Source of the DNA: Drosophila pseudoobscura
Taxonomy: Eukaryota; Arthropoda; Insecta; Diptera; Drosophilidae
Direction of reading: 5' to 3'
NCBI RefSeq assembly: GCF_009870125.1
Contig: NC_046683.1
Span: 31,338,129-31,402,128, forward strand
Length of the DNA stretch: 64,000 nt
In this document: positions 24,247 through 36,372 of the stretch, one piece after another
Numbering within the stretch: the stretch's first letter is position 1
How the letters are laid out: each line of letters starts with the position of its first letter
Position numbers and translations under genes: made by a program
The notes under the pieces: model-generated
What the model was told of the DNA's origin: nothing
Database searches by the model: none
The model's input: the letters and a program-made list of their open reading frames with translations, nothing else

Positions 24247-26407
24247 CCCTCGTTTTGTAATTTAATTGATGTATTGATAATTTGTAAACATTGATGAGTG
24301 CGTTGAACGTTCCTTTGACGTGCCCACGCGAATTGTATTAGACGAAATATTATACCGTTAACCTGGACATTATTGATTTGACACTGATTTTACGCGGTGT
24401 TGGATCGGGTACGTCGGCAGGATCACTAGGGGAAATGCATGCCTTAACCAACACAGGAAGAGTGCGTCCAACGACACTAGAGGAAGCTATGGAGCTTTAC
24501 CAGATTGGTCGGTATTTAGAGATTGATATTTTGGCGCAAGGCTGTGAGGATTTAATACTCGATGTCCCTTGGTACTTTACCAACAATCTGAAAGTGGGGT
24601 TGCCAACCCCATGGCTCCGCGTGGGTGTTTAGACAAGCATGTCAGTACCTACGAGAAGAATTTACCGGTATTAGCACCTCACCTGTCCTGCACCAACTAG
24701 ATAAAAAGCAACTATTACATGTTCTGCAGAGTAATTTTTTACAAGTTTCTGAGCTAGAGATTCTGCAGGCTGTTCTTAAATGGGGAGAACAGGAGCTCAT
24801 TCGCCGTATGGATCGTGAACCAAGCTTGTTGTCACACACAGCTCACTCAGTTGCTCGCGAGGGCGTAAAAAAACGTGATTTGAGTGATGTAGAGCTGCGA
24901 GACATCATCGCAGAATTATTGCCTTTAGTGCGCATAGACCATGTTTTACCACCACATAGTGAGATACTCGGCCAAGCAATTCGTCGAGGTCTTGTCAGCA
25001 CGCCACCTTCACATATGATTGGAGATAAACGAGAAAATTTACGTATCAATGCCTGGATACGTAGTGGTAGTAATCAGGGACTCTTTGTAAGACCACGTCT
25101 CTTTATGCCGTATTTTGAGGAAGTAAAGGCCTTGTTGAAGGATCGATTATCTTCATCTCACCACCAGGTGGAACTAATGCGTATGCGTAGGTCGCGACAC
25201 CCGCCAGATATTCCTGATACCTTGAATATGGTGTCCCACATGAATGCAGCGGCTAATAATGGACTTTGTAGTGCTGTTAATCGTGGTGCTATTCATGAAA
25301 ATATTGACATGATGGTAGGGTCGGCTGTTATACCAGCACCGGATAACCAAACTTTATTGGCAATGCGTAAACGCGAAAATAAACTTCGCCAGTTACCTAT
25401 GTGCCAGCGTCGTTGCTACTGCCACTTTCATCAAAACATGAAATTGAACGACAAATTCGGCTTCGGGTCGTGAGAGAGTTTAACCTCCCTGATGAAGTAT
25501 CTGATATTCTGGAAAGCTCACACCAATCCAGCCAGAAAAGTGATGATGTTCACAAAGAAAATCCGGGTGGAGTTGCGTCCACTACTCAAGGCGAGGACAA
25601 TTTGCTTGAAGATGAAGATCAAAGCCCACCGCCATCACCAGCGGCTACTGGCTCAGTTCCCGGAAACACAACCGTTGGATCTTCTTTTTTATCGTCCTCG
25701 TCAATGGGATCGTCAGCATCATCAATCTGTGGCACCGATGGAGTACACCCCTATTATAGCCAAAATCTCACTTTTCCGCGTCACCAATCAAATGGTCTTT
25801 TTGGTGTAGCCATTATTTTAGCAACCAACTCTGGTCCTGCGCTTCAGTGTAGCTATGCACGTATTTCCGCGTCAGCGCGTCCACGAAATGAACTGCCGGC
25901 GTTAATAACTGAAGGGGACTTTCGATTTCCGCATGGAAATAGCTTGGGCTTGGATATTAGTGTTGAGAACGGCGCATGTGCTTTGGACTCTGGAAATAGT
26001 CATCTTTCAGATATGATGCCGGATGTGGCTATGGCCACCGCATCGTTAGGTCAGCTTCATTTGTCGAATAGTACTTGAAATACTAGCGGCCGTAGCGTCG
26101 GCAGCAATAACGACATGCCAGAAAGTTTACAATTAGATTTGGGGGATGGTCCAAGCCCTCGCGTAGTTGGAAACGTTCCAAGTGCACTGACCTTGCGAAG
26201 TATACACGTAAGTATTTCCTTCTTGGTATTTATCCTAAAATAAAAATTTTCTATTAATTTTAGCACGCTCTGCCACAAAGCAACTATCACCGCTTCGTGC
26301 AGCGCTCTAGTTCGCCATTTGATATGATGCGTCATGGACAGTTATCGCCCACATCACACCTTCCAAATCCTGGGTCATTTAACTCTGGACCACCCAGGTT
26401 TTTATAG
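24247..26407 (+). pseudogene. BTBD7 partial copy 6
   Basis: Founder lesions plus a 1-bp loss at 25410/25411 that splits the parental frame into 24625-25473 and a second part to the nonsense TGA at 26076-26078. The 1-bp loss and a Val-to-Gly change (near 24667) are shared with copies 8, 9, 10 and 12. Exon 3 keeps the 11 bp missing in copies 2-5. Private Glu-to-Lys change near 25027. Confidence 0.9.
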
Positions 26408-27454
26408 AGTTTGCAAGTGGGTCCAGATCCGGGGCACTTTATTTTGGCATGCCTTTCTGAACAAAAATTAAACTAAAAATGTAATTTAAAATTAAAATTA
26501 GATAGTATGTATAATGCTAAAAATACTTAAATATGTATATTATCTCTGGTATTTGCGAAGAAAAAACCAGTTTAAGTAATTTGTTTATTACATCTGCAAC
26601 CCTTTTGCACCTTTGTTACTCGTTGACCCTAGTAGTTGGCAGATTACAACACACAATAAATTGACCTTCCTTGCCAAATCCAACCCATCAAAAACTTAAG
26701 TCGCCGAATGCTTTACCCGTTTAATCTGTCGAAATGTATAAATTAACTAGACTCAAGATACCTCTTGGTCATATGGTCATATATTTCAGATGTTTTAGAT
26801 TTTATATAGAAAGATATCTCTCTAGTGAAAGGGAGGTACTGAAGTAGTGTATCTTTCAGCGTCTGGCTCGAATTGGGAGTGTGAGATCGCTCCCCTGCGG
26901 TTGGCCGAGGTTTTTTCGTTCTATCAAGTTCCACCAATAGACTGAGCAAGACAAACAAAATAAATGTATGGGACCATATAGTCTGGAAGTGCCAGCTGAA
27001 GTTATATACATATGTATATTCATAAATGCAGGTTTCAAGCCGACGCAGTCTCGTAGCGCAGAAGGGGAGCGGCGCTCAATCAGCATGGCCAATCCGAGAT
27101 AGGGGTGGGCGAAGCCAAGAAGCTGCAGATGCAGCACGCCAGAGATTTCTACTTTCACCCAATAAGCGCAGAGAAGGACCATTAGAAGCCGTTGCAAGGC
27201 GTGGCAAGGCGAATGGGACATGAATTGTAACCTGGAAAAAAAACAGCTAACTATCATAGCCTAACAAACCATATACTATATTAAATCTAGTCTTTAGTCC
27301 TTAGTCAACACATATGTAGCTATATCCCCAAACCATAACGGCCATAATTGGATAGCGAACCGACATTGTACATACATAAATCAGTCAAAAATTTCATAAA
27401 GCCCATAAACTTTATTATAAAGGTTATTATTATTAGGATTATATTTGGTTTTGT
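26408..27454 (+). repeat. Unit 3' flank after copy 6
   Basis: 1,047 bp with several private substitutions (near 26691, 26704, 27300 and 27326), making it the most diverged full-length flank. Confidence 0.85.
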
Positions 27455-28215
27455 TATACCCGATACTCAATGTGAGTATTGTGGAGATTTGTGGTGAAAA
27501 TAGATGTGTGTAACGTCCAGAAGGAATCGTTTCCGACCCCATAAAGTATATATATTCATGATCACCATCAATAGCCGAGTCGATTGAGCCCTGTCTGTCT
27601 GTCCGTCCCTATTAGCGCCTAGTGCTCAAAGACTATAAGAGCTAGAGCAACGACATTTATATCTAGACTTCTGTGATATGTCACTGTTACAAGCCCTCAC
27701 AAAGGGCGAAAATCTGTGGCATCCACAATTTTAGAGATACGAGAAAACAGAAAATGTTGAATCGCAGAGGATGACTATATCTTCTAGAATGCAAAATCAG
27801 AAGCAGATCGTATAAGTATTATAGCCAGAATCAAGAAAACAATTTCATTCTTTTTCGCTCTGTCTTTCTCTAACACACAGGTTTCATGGTCGGCTTAGCT
27901 TATTGCAAAATATGAGTTAAAGGATCTCAGACACTATAAAAGCTAGAGAAACCAAATTTGGTATACACACTCCTGTGATATCGGAACTTGACCGTTTTAT
28001 GTCAAAATTTCGCAACACACCGCCTTCCGCCCCCGCAAAGGACTGATCGGATCATTTTTGTAGGCAAAGGAAGAAATTAATTTGCAGTGGCTACGCAGCG
28101 CCCGACGACACGCTCAAACTGATTTTCTGTCTCTCTCGCACGCACTCTTTGTCGTGTCGTTCAATAATAGCGGCGTCTGCCGGAGGAGAGCCATACTGAC
28201 TAAGTATCGGGTATA
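27455..28215 (+). mobile_element. DINE-1-like element, unit 7, internally deleted
   Basis: Only 761 bp: about 165 bp are missing at about 28043, where CAAAGGAC is joined directly to TGATCGGATC. Both ends are intact. Confidence 0.8.
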
Positions 28216-28255
28216 TAGGTATAGTTGCGGTCTCCGCAGCAACTCAAAACGTTGC

Positions 28256-30420
28256 CCCTCGTTTTGTAATTTAATTGATGCATTGATAATTTGTAAACAT
28301 TGATGAGTGCGTTGAACGTTCCTTTCACGTGCCCACGCGAATTGTATTAGACGAAATATTATACCGTTAACCTGGACATTATTGATTTGACACTGATTTT
28401 ACGCGGTGTTGGATCGGGTACGTCGGCAGGATCACTAGGGGAAATACATGCCTTAACCAACACAGGAAGAGTGCGTCCAACGACACTAGAGGAAGCTATG
28501 GAGCTTTACCAGATTGGTCGGTTTTGAGAGATTGATATTTTGGCGCAAGGCTGTGAGGATTTAATACTCGATGTCCCTTGGTACTTTACCAACAATTTTA
28601 AAGTGGGGTTGCCAACCCCATGGCTCCGCGTGGATGTTTAGACAAGCATATCAGTACCTACGAGAAGAATTGACCGTTATTAGCACCTCACCTGTCCTGC
28701 ACCAATTAGATAAAAAGCAACTGTTACATGTTCTGCAGAGTAATTTTTTACAAGCTTCTGAGCTAGAGATTCTGCAGGCTGTTCTTAAATGGGGAGAACA
28801 GGAGCTCATTCGCCGTATGGAAGATCGTGAACCAAACTTGTTGTCACACACAGCTCACTCAGTTGCTCGCGAGGGCGTAAAAAAACGTGATTTGAGTGAT
28901 GTAGAGCTGCGAGACATCATCGCAGAATTATTGCCTGTAGTGCGCATAGACCATGTTTTACCACCACATAGTGAGATACTCGGCCAAGCAATTCGTCGAG
29001 GTCTTGTCAGCACGCCACCTTCACATATGATTGGAGATGAACGAGAAAATTTACGTATCAATGCCTGGATACGTAGTGGTAGTAATCAGGGACTCTTTGT
29101 AAGACCACGTCTCTTTATGCCGTATTTTGAGGAAGTAAAGGCCTTGTTGAAGGATCGATTATCTTCATCTCACCACCAGGTGGAACTAATGCGTATGCGT
29201 AGGTCGCGACACCCGCCAGATATTCCTGATACCTTGAATATGGTGTCCCACATGAATGCAGCGGCTAATAATGGACTTTGTAGTGCTGTTAATCGTGGTG
29301 CTATTCATGAAAATATTGACATGATGGTAGGGTCGGCTGTTATACCAGCACCGGATAACCAAACTTTATTGGCAATGCGTAAACGCGAAAATAAACTTCG
29401 CCAGTCACCTATGTGCCAGCGTGCATTGCTACTGCCACTTTCATCAAAACATGAAATTGAACGACAAATTCGGCTTCGGGTCGTGAGAGAGTTTAACGTC
29501 CCTGATGAAGTATCTGATATTCTGGAAAGCTCACACCAATCCAGCCAGAAAAGTGATGATGTTCACAAAGAAAATCCGGGTGGAGTTGCGTCCACTACTC
29601 AAGGCGAGGACAATTTGCTTGAAGATGAAGATCAAAGCCCACCGCCATCACCAGCGGCTACTGGCTCAGTTCCGGGAAACACAACCGTTGGATCTTCTTT
29701 TTTATCGTCCTCGTCAATGGGATCGTCAGCATCATCAATCTGTGGCACCGATGGAGTACACCCCTATTATAGCCGAAATCTCACTTTTCCGCGTCACCAA
29801 TCAAATGGTCTTTTTGGTGTAGCCATTATTTTAGCAACCAACTCTGGTCCTGCGCTTCAGTGTAGCTATGCACGTATTTCCGCGTCAGCGCGTCCACGAA
29901 ATGAACTGCCGGCGTTAATAACTGAAGGGGACTTTCGATTTCCGCATGGAAATAGCTTGGGCTTGGATATTAGTGTTGAGAACGGCGCATGTGCTTTGGA
30001 CTCTGGAAATAGTCATCTTTCAGATATGATGCCGGATGTGGCTATGGCCACCGCATCGTTAGGTCAGCTTCATTTGTCAAATAGTACTGGAAATACTAGC
30101 GGCCGTAGCGTCGGCAGCAATAACGACATGCCAGAAAGTTTACAATTAGATTTGGGGGATGGTCCAAGCCCTCGCGTAGTTGGAAACGTTCCAAGTGCAC
30201 TGACCTTGCGAAGTATACACGTAAGTATTTCCTTCTCGGTATTTATCCTAAAATAAAAATTTTCTATTAATTTTAGCACGCTCTGCCACAAAGCAACTAT
30301 CACCGCTTCGTGCAGCGCTCTAGTTCGCCATTTGATATGATGCGTAATGGACAGTTATCGCCCACATCACACCTTCCAAATCCTGGGTCATTTAACTCTG
30401 GACCACCCAGGTTTTTATAG
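28256..30420 (+). pseudogene. BTBD7 partial copy 7, with a long ATG-started reading frame
   Basis: The founder deletions are present and TGA at 28525-28527 ends the upstream frame. The 5-bp deletion creates an ATG at 28571 in the parental frame. In this copy alone the next codons stay parental (no TGA eight codons on), so the frame is open from 28571 to the splice donor at 30221. With exon 3 (30277-30420) it would encode 597 residues: the second half of BACK and the whole C-terminus, without either BTB domain. The parental Gly codon (not TGA) is kept near 30090. Parent-like bases cluster at about 28596-28850, suggesting conversion by the parent or retention of an ancestral state. It could be a protein-coding derivative; expression is unknown. 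Confidence 0.8.
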
Positions 30421-31371
30421 AGGTTGCAAGTGGGTCCAGATCCGGGGCACTTTATTTTGGCATGCCTTTCTGAACAAAAATTAAACTAAAAATGTAATTT
30501 AAAATTAAAATTAGATAGTATGTATAATGTTAAAAATACTTAAATATGTATATTATCTCTGGTATTTGCGAAGAAAAAACCAGTTTAAGTAATTTGTTTA
30601 TTACATCTGCAACCCTTTTGCACCTTTGTTACTCGTTGACCCTAGTAGTTGGCAGATTAAAACACACAATAAATTGACCTTCCTTGCCAAATCCAACCCA
30701 TCATAAACTTAAGTCGTCGAATGCTTTACCCGTTTAATCTGTCGAAATGTATTAATTAACTAGACTCAAGATACCTCTTGGTCATATGGTCATATATTTC
30801 AGATGTTTTAGATTTTATATAGAAAGATATCTCTCTAGTGAAAGGGAGGTACTGAAGTAGTGTATCTTTCAGCGTCTGGCTCGAATTGGGAGTGTGAGAT
30901 CGCTCCCCTGCGGTTGGCCGAGGTTTTTTCGTTCTATCAAGTTCCACCAATAGACTGAGCAAGACAAACAAAATAAATGTATGGGACCATATAGTCTGGA
31001 AGTGCCAGCTGAAGTTATATACATATGTATATTCATAAATGCAGGTTTCAAGCCGACGCCGTCTCGTAGCGCAGAAGGGGAGCGGCGCTCAATCAGCATG
31101 GCCAATCCGAGATAGGGGTGGGCGAAGCCAAGAAGCTGCAGATGCAGCACGCCAGAGCCAGAGCTAACTATCATAGCCTAACAAACCATATACTATATTA
31201 AATCTAGTCTTTAGTCTTTAGTCAACACATATGTAGCTATACCCCCAAACCATAATGGCCATAATTGGATAGCGAACCGACATTGTACATACATAAATCA
31301 GTCAAAAATTTCATAAAGCCCATAAACTTTATTATAAAGGTTATTATTATTAGGATTATATTTGGTTTTGT
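30421..31371 (+). repeat. Unit 3' flank after copy 7, shortened
   Basis: 951 bp: about 100 bp are replaced by CCAG at about 31157, leaving a duplicated CCAGAG. The lesion is shared with the flank after copy 8 and removes most of the coding-like segment. Confidence 0.85.
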
Positions 31372-32294
31372 TATACCCGATACTCAATGTGAGTATTGTG
31401 GAGATTTGTGGTGAAAATAGATGTGTGTAACGTCCAGAAGGAATCGTTTCCGACCCCATAAAGTATATATATTCATGATCACCATCAATAGCCGAGTCGA
31501 TTGAGCCCTGTCTGTCTGTCCGTCCCTATTAGCGCCTAGTGCTCAAAGACTATAAGAGCTAGAGCAACGACATTTATATCTAGACTTCTGTGATATGTCA
31601 CTGTTACAAGCCCTCACAAAGGGCGAAAATCTGTGGCATCCACAATTTTAGAGATACGAGAAAACAGAAAATGTTGAATCGCAGAGGATGACTATATCTT
31701 CTAGAATGCAAAATCAGAAGCAGATCGTATAAGTATTATAGCCAGAATCAAGAAAACAATTTCATTCTTTTTCGCTCTGTTTTTCTCTAACACACAGGTT
31801 TCATGGTCGGCTTTGCTTATTGCAAAATATGAGTTAAAGGATCTCACACTATAAAAGCTAGAGAAACCATATTTGGTATACACACTCCTGTGATATCGGA
31901 ACTTGACCGTTTTATGTCAAAATTTCGCCACACCGCCTTCCGCCCCCGCAAAGGACGAAAATCTGGGGCATCCACAAATCTCAGAGACTATTAAGGCTAT
32001 AGCAACCAAATGTGGTATTCACACTTCTGTTCAAACTCACTGTTAAACGTATATCTCGCCCCACCCCCCTCCGCTCCCACAAAAGAGGAAAATCTGTGGC
32101 ATCCACAATATTGAAGAAACGAGATCGGATCATTTTTGTAGGCAAAACGAAGAAATTAATTTGCAGTGGCTACGCAGCGCCCGACGACACGGTCAAACTG
32201 ATTTTCTGTCTCTCTCGCACGCACTCTTTGTCGTGTCGTTCAATAATAGCGGCGTCTGCCGGAGGAGAGCCATACTGACTAAGTATCGGGTATA
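31372..32294 (+). mobile_element. DINE-1-like element, unit 8
   Basis: 923-bp form. Like the element at 6679-7601 it reads GGATCTCACACTAT and CGACACGGTC, so it is closest to the element next to the parental gene. Confidence 0.8.
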
Positions 32295-32334
32295 TAGGTA
32301 TAGTTGCGGTCTCCGCAGCAACTCAAAACGTTGC

Positions 32335-34458
32335 CCCTCGTTTTGTAATTTAATTGATGTATTGATAATTTGTAAACATTGATGAGTGCGTTGAACGTTC
32401 CTTTGACGTGCCCACGCGAATTGTATTAGACGAAATATTATACCGTTAACCTGGACATTATTGATTTGACACTGATTTTACGCGGTGTTGGATCGGGTAC
32501 GTCGGCAGGATCACTAGGGGAAATGCATGCCTTAACCAACACAGGAAGAGTGCGTCCAACGACACTAGAGGAAGCTATGGAGCTTTACCAGATTGGTCGG
32601 TATTTAGAGATTGATATTTTGGCGCAAGGCTGTGAGGATTTAATACTCGATGTCCCTTGGTACTTTACCAACAATCTGAAAGTGGGGTTGCCAACCCCAT
32701 GGCTCCGCGTGGGTGTTTAGACAAGCATGTCAGTACCTACGAGAAGAATTTACCGGTATTAGCACCTCACCTGTCCTGCACCAACTAGATAAAAAGCAAC
32801 TATTACATGTTCTGCAGAGTAATTTTTTACAAGTTTCTGAGCTAGAGATTCTGCAGGCTGTTCTTAAATGGGGAGAACAGGAGCTCATTCGCCGTATGGA
32901 TCGTGAACCAAGCTTGTTGTCACACACAGCTCACTCAGTTGCTCGCGAGGGCGTAAAAAAACGTGATTTGAGTGATGTAGAGCTGCGAGACATCATCGCA
33001 GAATTATTGCCTTTAGTGCGCATAGACCATGTTTTACCACCACATAGTGAGATACTCGGCCAAGCAATTCGTCGTGGTCTTGTCAGCACGCCACCTTCAC
33101 ATATGATTGGAGATGAACGAGAAAATTTACGTATCAATGCCTGGATACGTAGTGGTAGTAATCAGGGACTCTTTGTAAGACCACGTCTCTTTATGCCGTA
33201 TTTTGAGGAAGTAAAGGCCTTGTTGAAGGATCGATTATCTTCATCTCACCACCAGGTGGAACTAATGCGTATGCGTAGGTCGCGACACCCGCCAGATATT
33301 CCTGATACCTTGAATATGGTGTCCCACATGAATGCAGCGGCTAATAATGGACTTTGTAGTGCTGTTAATCGTGGTGCTATTCATGAAAATATTGACATGA
33401 TGGTAGGGTCGGCTGTTATACCAGCACCGGATAACCAAACTTTATTGGCAATGCGTAAACGCGAAAATAAACTTCGCCAGTTACCTATGTGCCAGCGTCG
33501 TTGCTACTGCCACTTTCATCAAAACATGAAATTGAACGACAAATTCGGCTTCGGGTCGTGAGAGAGTTTAACCTCCCTGATGAAGTATCTGATATTCTGG
33601 AAAGCTCACACCAATCCAGCCAGAAAAGTGATGATGTTCACAAAGAAAATCCGGGTGGAGTTGCGTCCACTACTCAAGGCGAGGACAATTTGCTTGAAGA
33701 TGAAGATCAAAGCCCACCGCCATCACCAGCGGCTACTGGCTCAGTTCCGGGAAACACAACCGTTGGATCTTCTTTTTAATCGTCCTCGTCAATGGGATCG
33801 TCAGCATCATCAATCTGTGGCACCGATGGAGTATACACCCCTATTATAGCCGAAATCTCACTTTTCCGCGTCACCAATCAAATGGTCTTTTTGGTGTAGC
33901 CATTATTTTAGCAACCAACTCTGGTCCTGCTCTTCAGTGTAGCTATGCACGTATTTCCGCGTCAGCGCGTCCACGAAATGAACTGCCGGCGTTAATAACT
34001 GAAGGGGACTTTCGATTTCCGCATGGAAATAGCTTGGGCTTGGATATTAGTGTTGAGAACGGCGCATGTGCTTTGGACTCTGGAAATAGTGATCTTTCAG
34101 ATATGATGCCGGATGTGGCTATGGCCACCGCATCGTTAGGTCAGCTTAATTTGTCAAATAGTACTGGAAATACTAGCGGCCGTAGCGTCGGCAGCAATAA
34201 CGACATGCCAGAAAGTTTACAATTAGATTTGGGGGATGGTCCAAGCCCTCGCGTAGTTGGAAACGTTCCAAGTGCACTGACCTTGCGAAGTATACACGTA
34301 AGTATTTCCTTCTCGGTATTTATCCTAAAATAAAAATTTTCTATTAATTTTAGCACGCTCTGCCACAAAGCAACTATCACCGCTTCGTGCAGCGCTCTAG
34401 TTCGCCATTTGATATGATGCGTCATGGACAGTTATCGCCCAAACCCAGGTTTTTATAG
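32335..34458 (+). pseudogene. BTBD7 partial copy 8
   Basis: Founder lesions, plus the 1-bp loss at 33498/33499, a TAA at 33777-33779, a 2-bp insertion near 33834 (GAGTATACACC), a ~36-bp deletion in exon 3 near 34441, and a His-to-Asp change near 34091. The Gly codon that is nonsense in most copies is intact here. It is the most heavily broken full-length fragment and is nearly identical to copy 9. Confidence 0.9.
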
Positions 34459-35409
34459 ATGTTGCAAGTGGGTCCAGATCCGGGGCACTTTATTTTGGCA
34501 TGCCTTTCTGAACAAAAATTAAACTAAAAATGTAATTTAAAATTAAAATTAGATAGTATGTATAATGTTAAAAATACTTAAATATGTATATTATCTCTGG
34601 TATTTGCGAAGAAAAAACCAGTTTAAGTAATTTGTTTATTACATCTGCAACCCTTTTGCACCTTTGTTACTCGTTGACCCTAGTAGTTGGCAGATTAAAA
34701 CACACAATAAATTGACCTTCCTTGCCAAATCCAACCCATCATAAACTTAAGTCGTCGAATGCTTTACCCGTTTAATCTGTCGAAATGTATTAATTAACTA
34801 GACTCAAGATACCTCTTGGTCATATGGTCATATATTTCAGATGTTTTAGATTTTATATAGAAAGATATCTCTCTAGTGAAAGGGAGGTACTGAAGTAGTG
34901 TATCTTTCAGCGTCTGGCTCGAATTGGGAGTGTGAGATCGCTCCCCTGCGGTTGGCCGAGGTTTTTTCGTTCTATCAAGTTCCACCAATAGACTGAGCAA
35001 GACAAACAAAATAAATGTATGGGACCATATAGTCTGGAAGTGCCAGCTGAAGTTATATACATATGTATATTCATAAATGCAGGTTTCAAGCCGACGCCGT
35101 CTCGTAGCGCAGAAGGGGAGCGGCGCTCAATCAGCATGGCCAATCCGAGATAGGGGTGGGCGAAGCCAAGAAGCTGCAGATGCAGCACGCCAGAGCCAGA
35201 GCTAACTATCATAGCCTAACAAACCATATACTATATTAAATCTAGTCTTTAGTCTTTAGTCAACACATATGTAGCTATACCCCCAAACCATAATGGCCAT
35301 AATTGGATAGCGAACCGACATTGTACATACATAAATCAGTCAAAAATTTCATAAAGCCCATAAACTTTATTATAAAGGTTATTATTATTAGGATTATATT
35401 TGGTTTTGT
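34459..35409 (+). repeat. Unit 3' flank after copy 8, shortened
   Basis: 951 bp with the same 100-bp-for-CCAG replacement (about 35195) as the flank after copy 7. Confidence 0.85.
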
Positions 35410-36332
35410 TATACCCGATACTCAATGTGAGTATTGTGGAGATTTGTGGTGAAAATAGATGTGTGTAACGTCCAGAAGGAATCGTTTCCGACCCCATAAA
35501 GTATATATATTCATGATCACCATCAATAGCCGAGTCGATTGAGCCCTGTCTGTCTGTCCGTCCCTATTAGCGCCTAGTGCTCAAAGACTATAAGAGCTAG
35601 AGCAACGACATTTATATCTAGACTTCTGTGATATGTCACTGTTACAAGCCCTCACAAAGGGCGAAAATCTGTGGCATCCACAATTTTAGAGATACGAGAA
35701 AACAGAAAATGTTGAATCGCAGAGGATGACTATATCTTCTAGAATGCAAAATCAGAAGCAGATCGTATAAGTATTATAGCCAGAATCAAGAAAACAATTT
35801 CATTCTTTTTCGCTCTGTTTTTCTCTAACACACAGGTTTCATGGTCGGCTTTGCTTATTGCAAAATATGAGTTAAAGGATCTCACACTATAAAAGCTAGA
35901 GAAACCATATTTGGTATACACACTCCTGTGATATCGGAACTTGACCGTTTTATGTCAAAATTTCGCCACACCGCCTTCCGCCCCCGCAAAGGACGAAAAT
36001 CTGGGGCATCCACAAATCTCAGAGACTATTAAGGCTATAGCAACCAAATGTGGTATTCACACTTCTGTTCAAACTCACTGTTAAACGTATATCTCGCCCC
36101 ACCCCCCTCCGCTCCCACAAAAGAGGAAAATCTGTGGCATCCACAATATTGAAGAAACGAGATCGGATCATTTTTGTAGGCAAAACGAAGAAATTAATTT
36201 GCAGTGGCTACGCAGCGCCCGACGACACGGTCAAACTGATTTTCTGTCTCTCTCGCACGCACTCTTTGTCGTGTCGTTCAATAATAGCGGCGTCTGCCGG
36301 AGGAGAGCCATACTGACTAAGTATCGGGTATA
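35410..36332 (+). mobile_element. DINE-1-like element, unit 9
   Basis: Same 923-bp form as unit 8, offset 4038 bp. Confidence 0.8.
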
Positions 36333-36372
36333 TAGGTATAGTTGCGGTCTCCGCAGCAACTCAAAACGTTGC

